A stretch of DNA of 64,000 nt from positions 790,513-854,512 of the forward strand of contig MNCI01033529.1 of NCBI GenBank assembly GCA_015680685.1, written 5' to 3'. Position numbers and translations under genes: made by a program. Origin of the DNA: Gnetum montanum (lineage: Eukaryota; Streptophyta; Gnetopsida; Gnetales; Gnetaceae). The number at the start of each line of letters is the position of its first letter. The first letter of the stretch is position 1. This document shows, piece after piece, positions 56,740-64,000 of this stretch. The notes under the pieces were generated by a model, which was given only the letters and a program-made list of their open reading frames with translations, was not told where the DNA came from and did no database searches.

Positions 56740-57669
56740 TCAAACATCATTCCTTGAGTACTCTAATTCTCTAACTCTCCTTTTACTTTTAATGAACTCT
56801 AAAGTCTTTCTTTTTTGATCTCTTATTTGAAGCAACTGATAAAAGCTAATATTGGCCTTGACATGTTTAAGGTCTTTAATCAAATCATACTCTCCATCAC
56901 CAATAAAGCTTGGTTTCTCTATCCATTTATTAAAAAACTGATTTGGAGTGCTTTTCTCTACTTGATTGTCTTTACCTTTATTCTTATCTCTTATATTTGG
57001 CTCAAAAGCTTTTCTCTTAGTAGATGGATTAGTAATAACATTTGGGGATCTAGAAGTAGTTGATCTTTCCTTTGATCAGAGATTATATCCATTTTCCTTA
57101 TTGTTATTACATTCCTCATCTGATGACATATCTTCTTCATAACTTGATAGAGAAGAAGTATCGCTAGATCCATTGCTAGAAGATTTACTTGCATAATGAA
57201 CACTAGATAACTCATTATCAGATTCAATATCAAGAAAGTTGGACATAATAAGGTCACTTTCATCCTCATCTTCTGCTAACTTAGTGTCTTGATGTTTATG
57301 CTTTCTATTTCTCCTTTCTTCCTTGATATTAACTCTTGCGAAAGCTTTTTCAAGCTTCACTATTTTGTTAGACATATCTCTCATTAATTGTCCTTTTCCA
57401 GATTCTACTCTTTTATGTTCTTGCTTTATCTTAACATGAGATGGACCTGGTAAAGCTTTAAATTGAGAAAAATCTTGCATAGGAATCATAACTCTTTCTT
57501 CTCTTTTTTGAATTGCAATATTTTCTTCAGGATTCAATTGTTTTTCTAACTGTATAGCTTCACTAAAGTAGTCATTTAGTGTAGTTAAGTTTGAAGTTCT
57601 CCTGAACCAAATCGAAATGTCGGGGTTGACAACCTTAACATAAGTTTCTTTAAGAATTTCCTCTGATGG
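56740..57669 (-). pseudogene. Element I gag-like gene, 5' cut by element H
   Basis: The minus-strand frame starts where H is inserted (PSEEILKETYVKVV) and runs to TGA at 56740 with one internal TGA at 57076-57078. Features: WFRRTSNLTTLNDYFSEAI; a Lys/Glu-rich helix (MRDMSNKIVKLEKAFARVN); a Ser/Asp/Glu tract (SSSNGSSDTSSLSSYEED); then NQFFNKWIEKP, YDLIKDLKHVKANISFYQLL and a basic end. The last segment resembles the 'YDxxxDL..AxISxxQLL' end of some Ty3-type Gag-Pol proteins. No zinc knuckle or protease is seen. It is a different lineage from the other gags here, and one stop in about 310 codons makes it comparatively young. Confidence 0.65.
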
Positions 57670-58741
57670 TGATGAGTGGCGACGTACCCCTACACTCCAC
57701 CATACGAATACAAGTGTACACGCGCGATCCGGTCGAACTCCGCAGACTAAATGCCTTAACGCCACAAGAAACACTTGGGGTTAATCGTTCGTTGTCTTCC
57801 CAGGCTTGCTTGTATGTGTCACGGTGTATGGTTAAGCAAGTCTGAGGTATGTGATTTTTTTGGTATTTTCGGCTTATCTTCTATGCTACCAGGAGAAAGG
57901 GTTGAGAAAACTAAACTAACTCTAACTAAGATCTAAGTCTAAATTAACTAGCGTCAGCATCCGTTCCCACTTGCCGGACACACCCTGAACTATGCAACTG
58001 CAGCTTACCAAACGCTAATCGTTACTGGGATCGCCACACGTAACGCAAGTGCTCGAAGTGGTCGTACTGAGGCACCTATTTAGCCTACGTGTGATAAGCA
58101 GCCGATTCCTTAGCCAGCCGTACACACCCGTGGGTGCTCGTAACTAAGTCGTACTTATCACACGATCTAGCCTAGCAATGAGCAGCCGATTCCTCAACTA
58201 GCCGTACACATTAGACCCGGGAGTTACCAAGCGCAGAATCCTGGAATACGCTACTGGGTTACCAAGCAGCCAATGCTCGTAATTGAGTCGTACTCATGCA
58301 TTGCGTCAAGCAGCCGATTCCTTGACTAGCCGTACACGTCCGTAGACGCTCGTAATCAAGTCGTACTTGAACGCACTAGGAAAGCAGTAAATGAAAGCAA
58401 TAAATGAAACCACGTGCTGCAAGGTTTATCCAATCAAGTTCGTCTTTATTGCCGTACACAACTTGGGTTCAGGTTACAAGCTGCTCGAATAAAGAGCCGT
58501 TCACTCTAGGACTCCTACTGCGGGCACATGGGAAAAATTCTAACTCTGGAGTGATCAATCTGCCAGAGCTTCGCTACCACTAGCCAGGATTGGGAAATGA
58601 AGGGAGTGCCACCTCTTATTTATAGATGTGGCGACGGACCGCGATATTGCGTACCCGATATCGCAGGGGAAGACGCGATATCACGTACGCGATATCGCAT
58701 GGGACGCGATATCGCGGCCCAGTGCATGTCGCGTCTCATCA
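57670..58741 (-). mobile_element. Element H 3' LTR
   Basis: 1072 bp bounded by TGATGA (57670) and TCATCA (58741), so the minus-strand LTR runs TGATGAGACGCG...CGCCACTCATCA. U3 has five GCGATATCGC-type palindromes (58640-58715). TATAAATAAG lies at 58616-58625 (minus). U5 contains about three ~75-100-bp repeats with AGCAGCCGATTCCTT, then TAGCCGTACAC, then GTCGTACT (58090-58375). It is CpG-rich, unlike every other LTR here, which suggests a recent insertion. It splits element I; CCATC (57665-57669) would be the target duplication. The 5' LTR lies beyond the window. Confidence 0.92.
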
Positions 58742-58756
58742 TACCCCCATGACTGA
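58742..58756 (-). promoter_or_regulatory. Element H polypurine tract
   Basis: Minus strand TCAGTCATGGGGGTA immediately before TGATGAG. A near copy (TCAGTCATGGGGGAGATGG) occurs at the end of the gag-protease frame (60776-60794). Confidence 0.75.
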
Positions 58757-60761
58757 ATGAAAACTCGTCCTCGAGTTCCTTACAATGATATCAGGTAGGT
58801 ATGGGATTATTAGGGGAAATGGAACTAATGGGATGACATGTGAACGGTCTTTATTACAAGACTTGACAAAACTGGTGTTCATGACAACAAGGGTGAACAC
58901 CTTATTACAATGACATCAGGCCACAGTTGGCAGCTGAGAGAAAAGAGGAGAGAGAATAGAAGAGAAGAAGAGAGAAGAGTCTTGTTGCTGCCAACGCCTA
59001 GATTGCGCCTTCCGTTGTCCATCCGTAAGTGCATTATCAATTCTGCTCCTTGCATAGCGGCTTCAATGCTGCTCCACTCCAAGTGTTTGCTCCAGATCCA
59101 TTCCGTTGTTGTATGATGGCCATCTGCACCCACAACACAATCATATATTAGCAAGGGTAATTGAATCATTAAGTAAATCATACCTTGCTTCGGTTTAGGT
59201 TCCTTGGCTAAGTTGTGGTATGGCTAATATGGATCTGGGAAAATGTAGATGATGACTACCGAAGGTATAGGGGTTAGGAAGAAAAACGAAAAAATCCGTA
59301 ATTTGGGGCTTAGGATAAAAAATCAGGCCCCGTACCCCCATGACTAATCGCGAACCTCCGGTAGCGTTAGAATGGAGAGAGAGAAGGAATAGGAAGGATA
59401 GGTAAAAAGGAACAACTATGGCATCGATAGAAAGGATGTCATGATGGAAATGAACAAAAATGCTAATTAATTGCAAAACGTTAAGGAAAAGAAGTTAACT
59501 AGTGTTCCAAATAGGAATGTCAGTGGGTCCTCCCCAAAGCGGGCTCATGCCCTTAATGCCCTGACAATCCCACATTCAAAGAGTCCGTAGGCTCGGGGAA
59601 TGTCCTTTGGGAACAAGAGTTAAAGTCTTAACCGTAAGAATTTACCAAAAAGAAAACAAAGCATCAACCAAAGTATATACAATGATACAACCGGCAATGA
59701 GGTGAACAATGGAGAGAAGGATGGGAAGAAGAGAAGTGGAATGGAATCCCAAGAACAAGGTGGTGTACAGCCCCTTGTGTGTTTCATGATTAATGTGACT
59801 TGGCGAATCTCATTCCAACTCTGGCCTCAAACCAACCACTTCCAGTGACTTCGCATCAATGCAGTTGGTTAAATCATCCACTTGGGTAACAAGGATGCAA
59901 CTTCGAGAAGCCACCACCATTCCGACGAAACAACAGAGAGAATGGGAAGCGAGAAGGGCCTTAGTTAGAGGGAACACTTTGGTTCCATAACCAGTGCTTG
60001 TAGCCCAAATTTATTTCGTCTAAGGGGTGTGCTTTGAATCCTCACTTTTAGCTTTTTAGCTTTTTCTTCTTCTCTTTTTTCTGTTTTTCCATTTTTTTTT
60101 TTTTTTTTTTTGTTTTGTGTTTTTATGCGTGGGGACCACACCATGCAAAGACTTCTTTATTTTTATTGTCTCAGCTTCCGATTATTGGGTTACATCGGAA
60201 CGGTAAGAAAACCCAAGAAGAAAACATCCAAGCACCCAAGTGAATGACCAACACAAGAGCACCAAGTTCCCTTGAAGTCACACCCTTTTCAAATCCTTGA
60301 GTCCTTCCTTAGTTTGAGAAATGCCCAGTCACTGGTTCGTTAAAGTTCTTATTGGAAGGGAACTGTACATTTCCAAGCCAAGGGAAACCATAGACTTGAT
60401 GGATGGATGGATGAAGTGATCTCATTGCCTGCCATATCAAAAGAACATACCTTAGTATCAACAATGTAACTTAAAGGTAAAAACCAAACATTAGCAATTA
60501 ATGAAAAACAGTTCATCCCATCGGCCCGAACACTTATTGGGTGACGAATTTACATGATGGAAGACACACACACACACACACACAAAAAGATAGAAAAATA
60601 TAACGATGTTGTAAAACAAAAACAAGAAAAGTTAAAGAAATTTGTAAAACAAAAATTAGAAAAGTTAAAGAAATTGTAAAACAAAAATGTGAAAAACAAA
60701 AACGTTGTAAAACAAAAATGTGTAAAACAAAAACTGAAAAAGAACTGAGGGCCCCATATGA
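58757..60761 (-). other. Element H non-coding 3' region replacing pol
   Basis: Two kilobases between protease and LTR with no RT, RNase H or integrase motif in any frame. It contains a T/A homopolymer (60092-60111), (CA)11 (60563-60584) and a tandem repeat of about 30-35 bp, TGTAAAACAAAAACAAGAAAAGTTAAAG, at 60605-60745. H therefore depends on another element for reverse transcription and integration. Confidence 0.8.
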
Positions 60762-63359
60762 TTAGCATAGGTGGCCATCTCCCCCATGACTGAGTTGTGA
60801 GGGAGAGATCCGAAGTAGTGAGCGCCTATTTGAATTTCTAAGCAGTGCCCAACTTCTCCAAATTGATGATCTTAAATTCAGGGTTGGAAGTTGGCGACGC
60901 TCACGTTCCAGTGTATCTATGCCACGGTTGTTGGCATGAGTTTCCTCAGTTCGTTCCATGCATATTTGTTTGCCCTTATGAGAAGCTGTCAACCACGGGG
61001 TGTCTACTACTTCTTGTGTGGTTGCTACATACAGGCATCTTTGTTGCAGAGTTTCCTGGGCACACCTGTGACATGGAGACATTTCCTCCGTGTCATCACC
61101 CGATGAATCACTGTATGTGATGCATGGAACTATCCTCTTCTCGATCTTTCCACATATGTTTATCTTGGAGATTTCCAAGGAAAGATCACGGATCCTAAGG
61201 CATGCATCTACTGTGCTTAGCCATGCCCTTCCCATTATAATTGGGAAGTCCCCTTCGTTGTTGTTAACATCGATCACTAGGAAGTCTGCTGGGTAGGACC
61301 AACCACACACAGTGGTGATAACGTCCTCCACCAAACCCAATGGGATGGCAATGGACTGGTCTGCCAGCTCCAGTTGAATGTTGCTCTTCTTAAGTTGGGG
61401 CAGGTTCCAGGCGTGATACATCTTTCGCGAAATTAAGTTGACTCCGGAACCTGAGTCAAGAAGAGCTCGATGTGGCGCATTCCCAGCGATCTGCAAATGA
61501 ATAAAGGGACTCCCAGGGTCAGTTAGTTTCCTGGGAAGGTGGCCTACCTTGATCCAGTCAGTTACGGTATGTGTTAGCATAACCGTATGCGTTACATTCC
61601 CTTGGACTGAAGGGTGCTCCGAAGTGTTAGTAGTTAGAGGCCTATACATATACCCGTCCGCTTGTTGTTGCGAGAGCCTATCCGGGCTCCTAGTTCTGAA
61701 AAAGGGTCTCCTTTTTGTACAGTTATCGCCAGAACTAGTGTCCGGTTGGATATTTACACTCTGAATATTTACAGATCTCGCGGCGTGACGTTGCTGCGGT
61801 TGGGTAGGTAATTCCCCTTGCATTGTTGGAGCAGGAGGTGTTATGGGAACTACTTGAGGAAAAGGTGCGGGTGGAGTTAGAGGATGGACAGAATGTGGAA
61901 TGTCTCCCGGAGGAGAAGGAGTCCTTCTGAAGTACTCCCGAGCGTAGTAGTGACGGCGTGGAGTGTGACTCATAGCGTCACCTGGAGAAACTGGCTGCTG
62001 CACATAATAACCATAAGGATCAGGCTGCCGGTAAGGGTATCGATGTGTTGGCTGTGGCATCCCCCATGACTGTGGGTATTGCCACTGCTGATGTTGCTCG
62101 ATGGGCTGCGGAGGTGTTCCACTTGGATAATACGTCAAGGGTTGGTGGAACTGCCTCGGGTTACCTTGTGGATAAGGTAACCTTCTGGGTGTTTGCCGTT
62201 GATTAAGTCTTGGATTTAATGCATACACCCCAGACTCCTGCAGATGTGAGATAATTGGACAACATCCCTTAGGATGGTCATAATAGCAGACCTCACATCC
62301 ACCGTCATTGTCTGAATCAGAATTTTCAGCCTCATCGGAGTTAGAGATTTTTCCCTTACCCTTGTTATGTGCAGGGTTAAAGTTTCTCCGCTTGTCTTTG
62401 CTTTTATCACTACTTTGCTCATCCTTAGACTCTTCTACAATTTTCAGGACTGTTTCTATTCGTGAGTCTAAGGAATCCCACATTTGGTCTACCTTAGCCG
62501 ATACCTCCGTTGTTAACTTTTGGATCGGCACAGTTTTCCTGTTCACCAACTCTTCGAGTGGTGACTCATCCTCCTCATCACAGAATTTCACTCCCTTCTT
62601 ACGAAGGGAGGGATCACGGTTGTATTCCTCCGCACTTTCTCTTTTCCGTAGCTCACCCTCTTCTTGCGCTACTTGTTCCAACAATACTTCAACTTCATGG
62701 GCTCTTAGTTGGGAGAGTCTCCCTTGGGCGTAAGTCCCAAGAGTTCTTCTCGTTTCATTTCGTAGCCCATCCACGAGGTGGCGAAGTTGATCCCGCTTAG
62801 CGTACCCATGGCCCGGGCAACGATGTAGCAATGTGTAGTAACGGGCCATGGCAGCATCCAAGGATTCATGAGCTCCTTGTTTCCAGCCTTGGATCTGCTT
62901 ACGCAAGTTAGACACTCTGGAGTACGTTTGATATTTGTTGTTGAACAATTCGAGCATCGTACTCCACCTCCTGATGGTTTCCGGTTCTAAGGACCGGTAC
63001 CAGCTTTCTGCTTCTTTAGTGAGTGTCCTTGGGAACAACTTGAGTTTCTGCCACTCATTGTCTATGTTCTGCAAGGCACAGGCGTCGTGGAATGCCTGTA
63101 AATGATGTTGAGGATCAGCGTTGTATCCCCCTTCAAAACGTGGGATATTATTTATATCCAAACGCTTGATCCTACTGTCTTTCAAATGCCTTGTGGGAAT
63201 CCTAACTGCCTCTCTAATGTCAAGCATACTTCGGGTTGCGAATAGGGGTTCGTCATGATCATCTCTTTCATGACGTCTGTGATGTCTACGTTGTGGTTCC
63301 CTATTCTCCCTACGTCCTTGCCCTTGTCCTAACTCCTCTCGACCTTCCTGTCGAGGCAT
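60762..63359 (-). CDS. Gag-protease polyprotein of non-autonomous element H
   Basis: Intact 865-codon frame. Order: Arg/His-rich N-terminus; Retrotrans-gag core at about residues 45-245 (DPQHHLQAFHDAC, LKLFPRTLTKEAESWYRSLEP, YQTYSRVSNLRKQIQGWKQG); a coiled region; zinc knuckle CEVCYYDHPKGCC near residue 360 (CX2CX3HX4C); Pro/Gln/Tyr-rich tract; retropepsin with ALLDSGSGVNLIS (catalytic Asp about 635) and FPIIMGRAWL about 704-714. It ends in a basic stretch with no RT. First ATG is 63357-63359, but the same frame is open upstream to 63816 without another ATG, so translation may begin by frameshift or splicing from the frame at 63737-64000. Role: particle, RNA binding and maturation; replication must be supplied in trans. 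Confidence 0.93.
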   Translation of the reverse strand: MPRQEGREELGQGQGRRENREPQRRHHRRHERDDHDEPLFATRSMLDIREAVRIPTRHLKDSRIKRLDINNIPRFEGGYNADPQHHLQAFHDACALQNIDNEWQKLKLFPRTLTKEAESWYRSLEPETIRRWSTMLELFNNKYQTYSRVSNLRKQIQGWKQGAHESLDAAMARYYTLLHRCPGHGYAKRDQLRHLVDGLRNETRRTLGTYAQGRLSQLRAHEVEVLLEQVAQEEGELRKRESAEEYNRDPSLRKKGVKFCDEEDESPLEELVNRKTVPIQKLTTEVSAKVDQMWDSLDSRIETVLKIVEESKDEQSSDKSKDKRRNFNPAHNKGKGKISNSDEAENSDSDNDGGCEVCYYDHPKGCCPIISHLQESGVYALNPRLNQRQTPRRLPYPQGNPRQFHQPLTYYPSGTPPQPIEQHQQWQYPQSWGMPQPTHRYPYRQPDPYGYYVQQPVSPGDAMSHTPRRHYYAREYFRRTPSPPGDIPHSVHPLTPPAPFPQVVPITPPAPTMQGELPTQPQQRHAARSVNIQSVNIQPDTSSGDNCTKRRPFFRTRSPDRLSQQQADGYMYRPLTTNTSEHPSVQGNVTHTVMLTHTVTDWIKVGHLPRKLTDPGSPFIHLQIAGNAPHRALLDSGSGVNLISRKMYHAWNLPQLKKSNIQLELADQSIAIPLGLVEDVITTVCGWSYPADFLVIDVNNNEGDFPIIMGRAWLSTVDACLRIRDLSLEISKINICGKIEKRIVPCITYSDSSGDDTEEMSPCHRCAQETLQQRCLYVATTQEVVDTPWLTASHKGKQICMERTEETHANNRGIDTLERERRQLPTLNLRSSIWRSWALLRNSNRRSLLRISPSQLSHGGDGHLC

Positions 63360-63815
63360 TTCATCTCTTCTACCTTTACTTTCCGCGTTATGCTCATGGT
63401 GGCTGTGCCCAGATGTGGAAGGAGAGGGTGAATGATGTGATGAAGGGGAAGAAGAAGGAGATCCATCACCATGGTGATGTTTCTTACCTTCTCTTCGGCT
63501 GCTTCGGTACCGACCGTTGCGACGATCAACGAGTCCGTCATTAGTGCGAGTGATTGTTCCTGCCGTGAACAGCTGGTGCTCACGAGGATCAGAGCCTGGA
63601 ATATGTATTGTTGATCTAAGGCCCTGATGCCTAACCTCTTCACCAGAGTGAGAAGGAGGAACATCATTTTCTAAGAAACCCGTTGTGGGGGGTTCCTCGC
63701 CTCCTATTTCACTAATGACGTGGGAAACCTTGCCCTTCAGAAGTGAATGTTGGCTCTCCTGTATTGCATCCCGAATACGTTGGGCTTTTGTGGACGATAA
63801 TCCCTCAGAGTGTAA
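63360..63815 (-). CDS. Open N-terminal extension of H gag, no ATG
   Basis: 152 codons continuous with the gag frame, bounded by a TGA at 63816-63818. Composition is Ser/His/Arg/Gly-rich (HHHGDGSPSSSPSSHHSPSP near 63430-63480). The remains of G/D gag at 2875-2930 have a similar Ser-rich segment (NPSNSSSFSFPSM) in the same relative place, so the extension is probably coding. Confidence 0.55.
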
Positions 63816-64000
63816 TCATCTGCAATGTATTCAGTAATCAGCTCTTGCATGCCATACCGTACCAAGGCACGGAAAAGCATGTTGGAAGCAGAGCGATCTG
63901 GGGGTAACACAATGTTACCTTGCATGTCTCTCCACCGCAGTTGCTCATCTTGATGGAAAACAAAGGTAAAATCTGGCACATACTCATCGGGATGAGTATA
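63737..64000 (-). CDS. Upstream ORF of element H, partial
   Basis: Open from the window edge to TAA at 63737 and overlapping the gag extension by 79 bp in another frame. Visible segments: VPDFTFVFHQDEQLRWRD, IVLPPDRSASNMLFRALV, QELITEYIADDYTLRDYRP. I recognise no family. It may be an extra protein ahead of gag, or the true N-terminus joined to gag by a frameshift in the 63737-63815 overlap. Confidence 0.5.
   Translation of the reverse strand, partial: YTHPDEYVPDFTFVFHQDEQLRWRDMQGNIVLPPDRSASNMLFRALVRYGMQELITEYIADDYTLRDYRPQKPNVFGMQYRRANIHF

Noticed and set aside
56740-57669. Endogenous pararetrovirus (caulimovirid) coat protein
   Set aside because: The acidic Ser tract recalls such proteins, but there is no CCHC knuckle, movement protein or RT; a gag-like gene is the safer call.
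57670-57774. N-terminal part of the 232-codon frame ending at 57076 (MFLVALRHLVCG...)
   Set aside because: This part is LTR sequence of element H; the true coding part starts only at 57669 inside element I.
58879-59476. Frames of about 100 codons in H's 3' region
   Set aside because: No RT, RNase H, integrase or other motif, and composition is like the surrounding non-coding DNA.
60563-60745. Simple repeats as an origin or satellite
   Set aside because: A short CA run and a 30-35-bp AT-rich tandem repeat inside element H; nothing points to an origin or centromeric satellite.
61549-62800. Several plus-strand frames of 60-140 codons
   Set aside because: Shadows of the H gag-protease gene, which is intact on the minus strand with clear family motifs.

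Overview
The window is plant nuclear DNA made almost entirely of nested LTR retrotransposons; I see no host gene, tRNA or rRNA. Evidence for a plant: Ty3/gypsy polyproteins of the Tat type (a CHHC gag zinc knuckle, the reverse transcriptase (RT) motif FMDGFxxYNQI, and a second RNase H before integrase), a tRNA-Asp-like primer-binding site, and premature stops that are mostly TAG, as expected from long-term CHG methylation and deamination. The age and depth of nesting suggest a large-genome seed plant, possibly a gymnosperm; I cannot name the species.

Reconstructed layout. Element E (+, oldest) supplies the backbone: its 5' LTR ends at 656, its gag starts at 26394, resumes at 44866, and its protease runs to about 47680. 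Three elements interrupt E. (1) Element G/D (+): 5' LTR 1508-2475, decayed gag 2870-4360, 3' LTR 25495-26387, with target duplication ATAAC/ATAAA; it was itself hit by A1 (-, 7427-11641), which was hit by A2 (-, 11642-25376). (2) Element C (+): complete, 26432-44860, 18.4 kb, target duplication ACCCT on both sides, inserted in codon 13 of E gag. (3) Element F (+): 5' LTR 48215-49590 and gag-pro to about 54790. At the right end, element H (-, 57670 to beyond 64000) is the youngest. It has an open gag-protease frame but no RT or integrase, and it sits inside another gag gene, I (56740-57669, -).

The main discovery candidate is the architecture shared by A2 and C, with parts in A1 and possibly F. 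Protease and reverse transcriptase are separated by about 3-5.5 kb that holds a multi-exon gene on the opposite strand. This antisense gene has its own TATA promoter, GT-AG introns, an acidic Ala/Glu-rich exon, a coiled-coil-like exon and a short acidic last exon. In C its coding exons total roughly 1,100 codons, and long exons keep one frame even though they have gained TAG stops. The site matches that of the spliced pol intron known in Ogre (Tat lineage) elements, so this looks like an antisense gene living inside a retrotransposon intron. Arrays of a ~30-36 bp motif (GCTAGTTTAAGGTC...) lie at the boundaries between modules: after protease, before RT, and after integrase.

Other features: LTRs packed with GCTAYGCTAYRTAGCRTAGC palindromes (A, C), GCGATATCGC palindromes (H), a 34-bp leader array (F), a protease active site reading DDG instead of D-S/T-G in four elements, and a possible second antisense reading frame between integrase and the 3' LTR.
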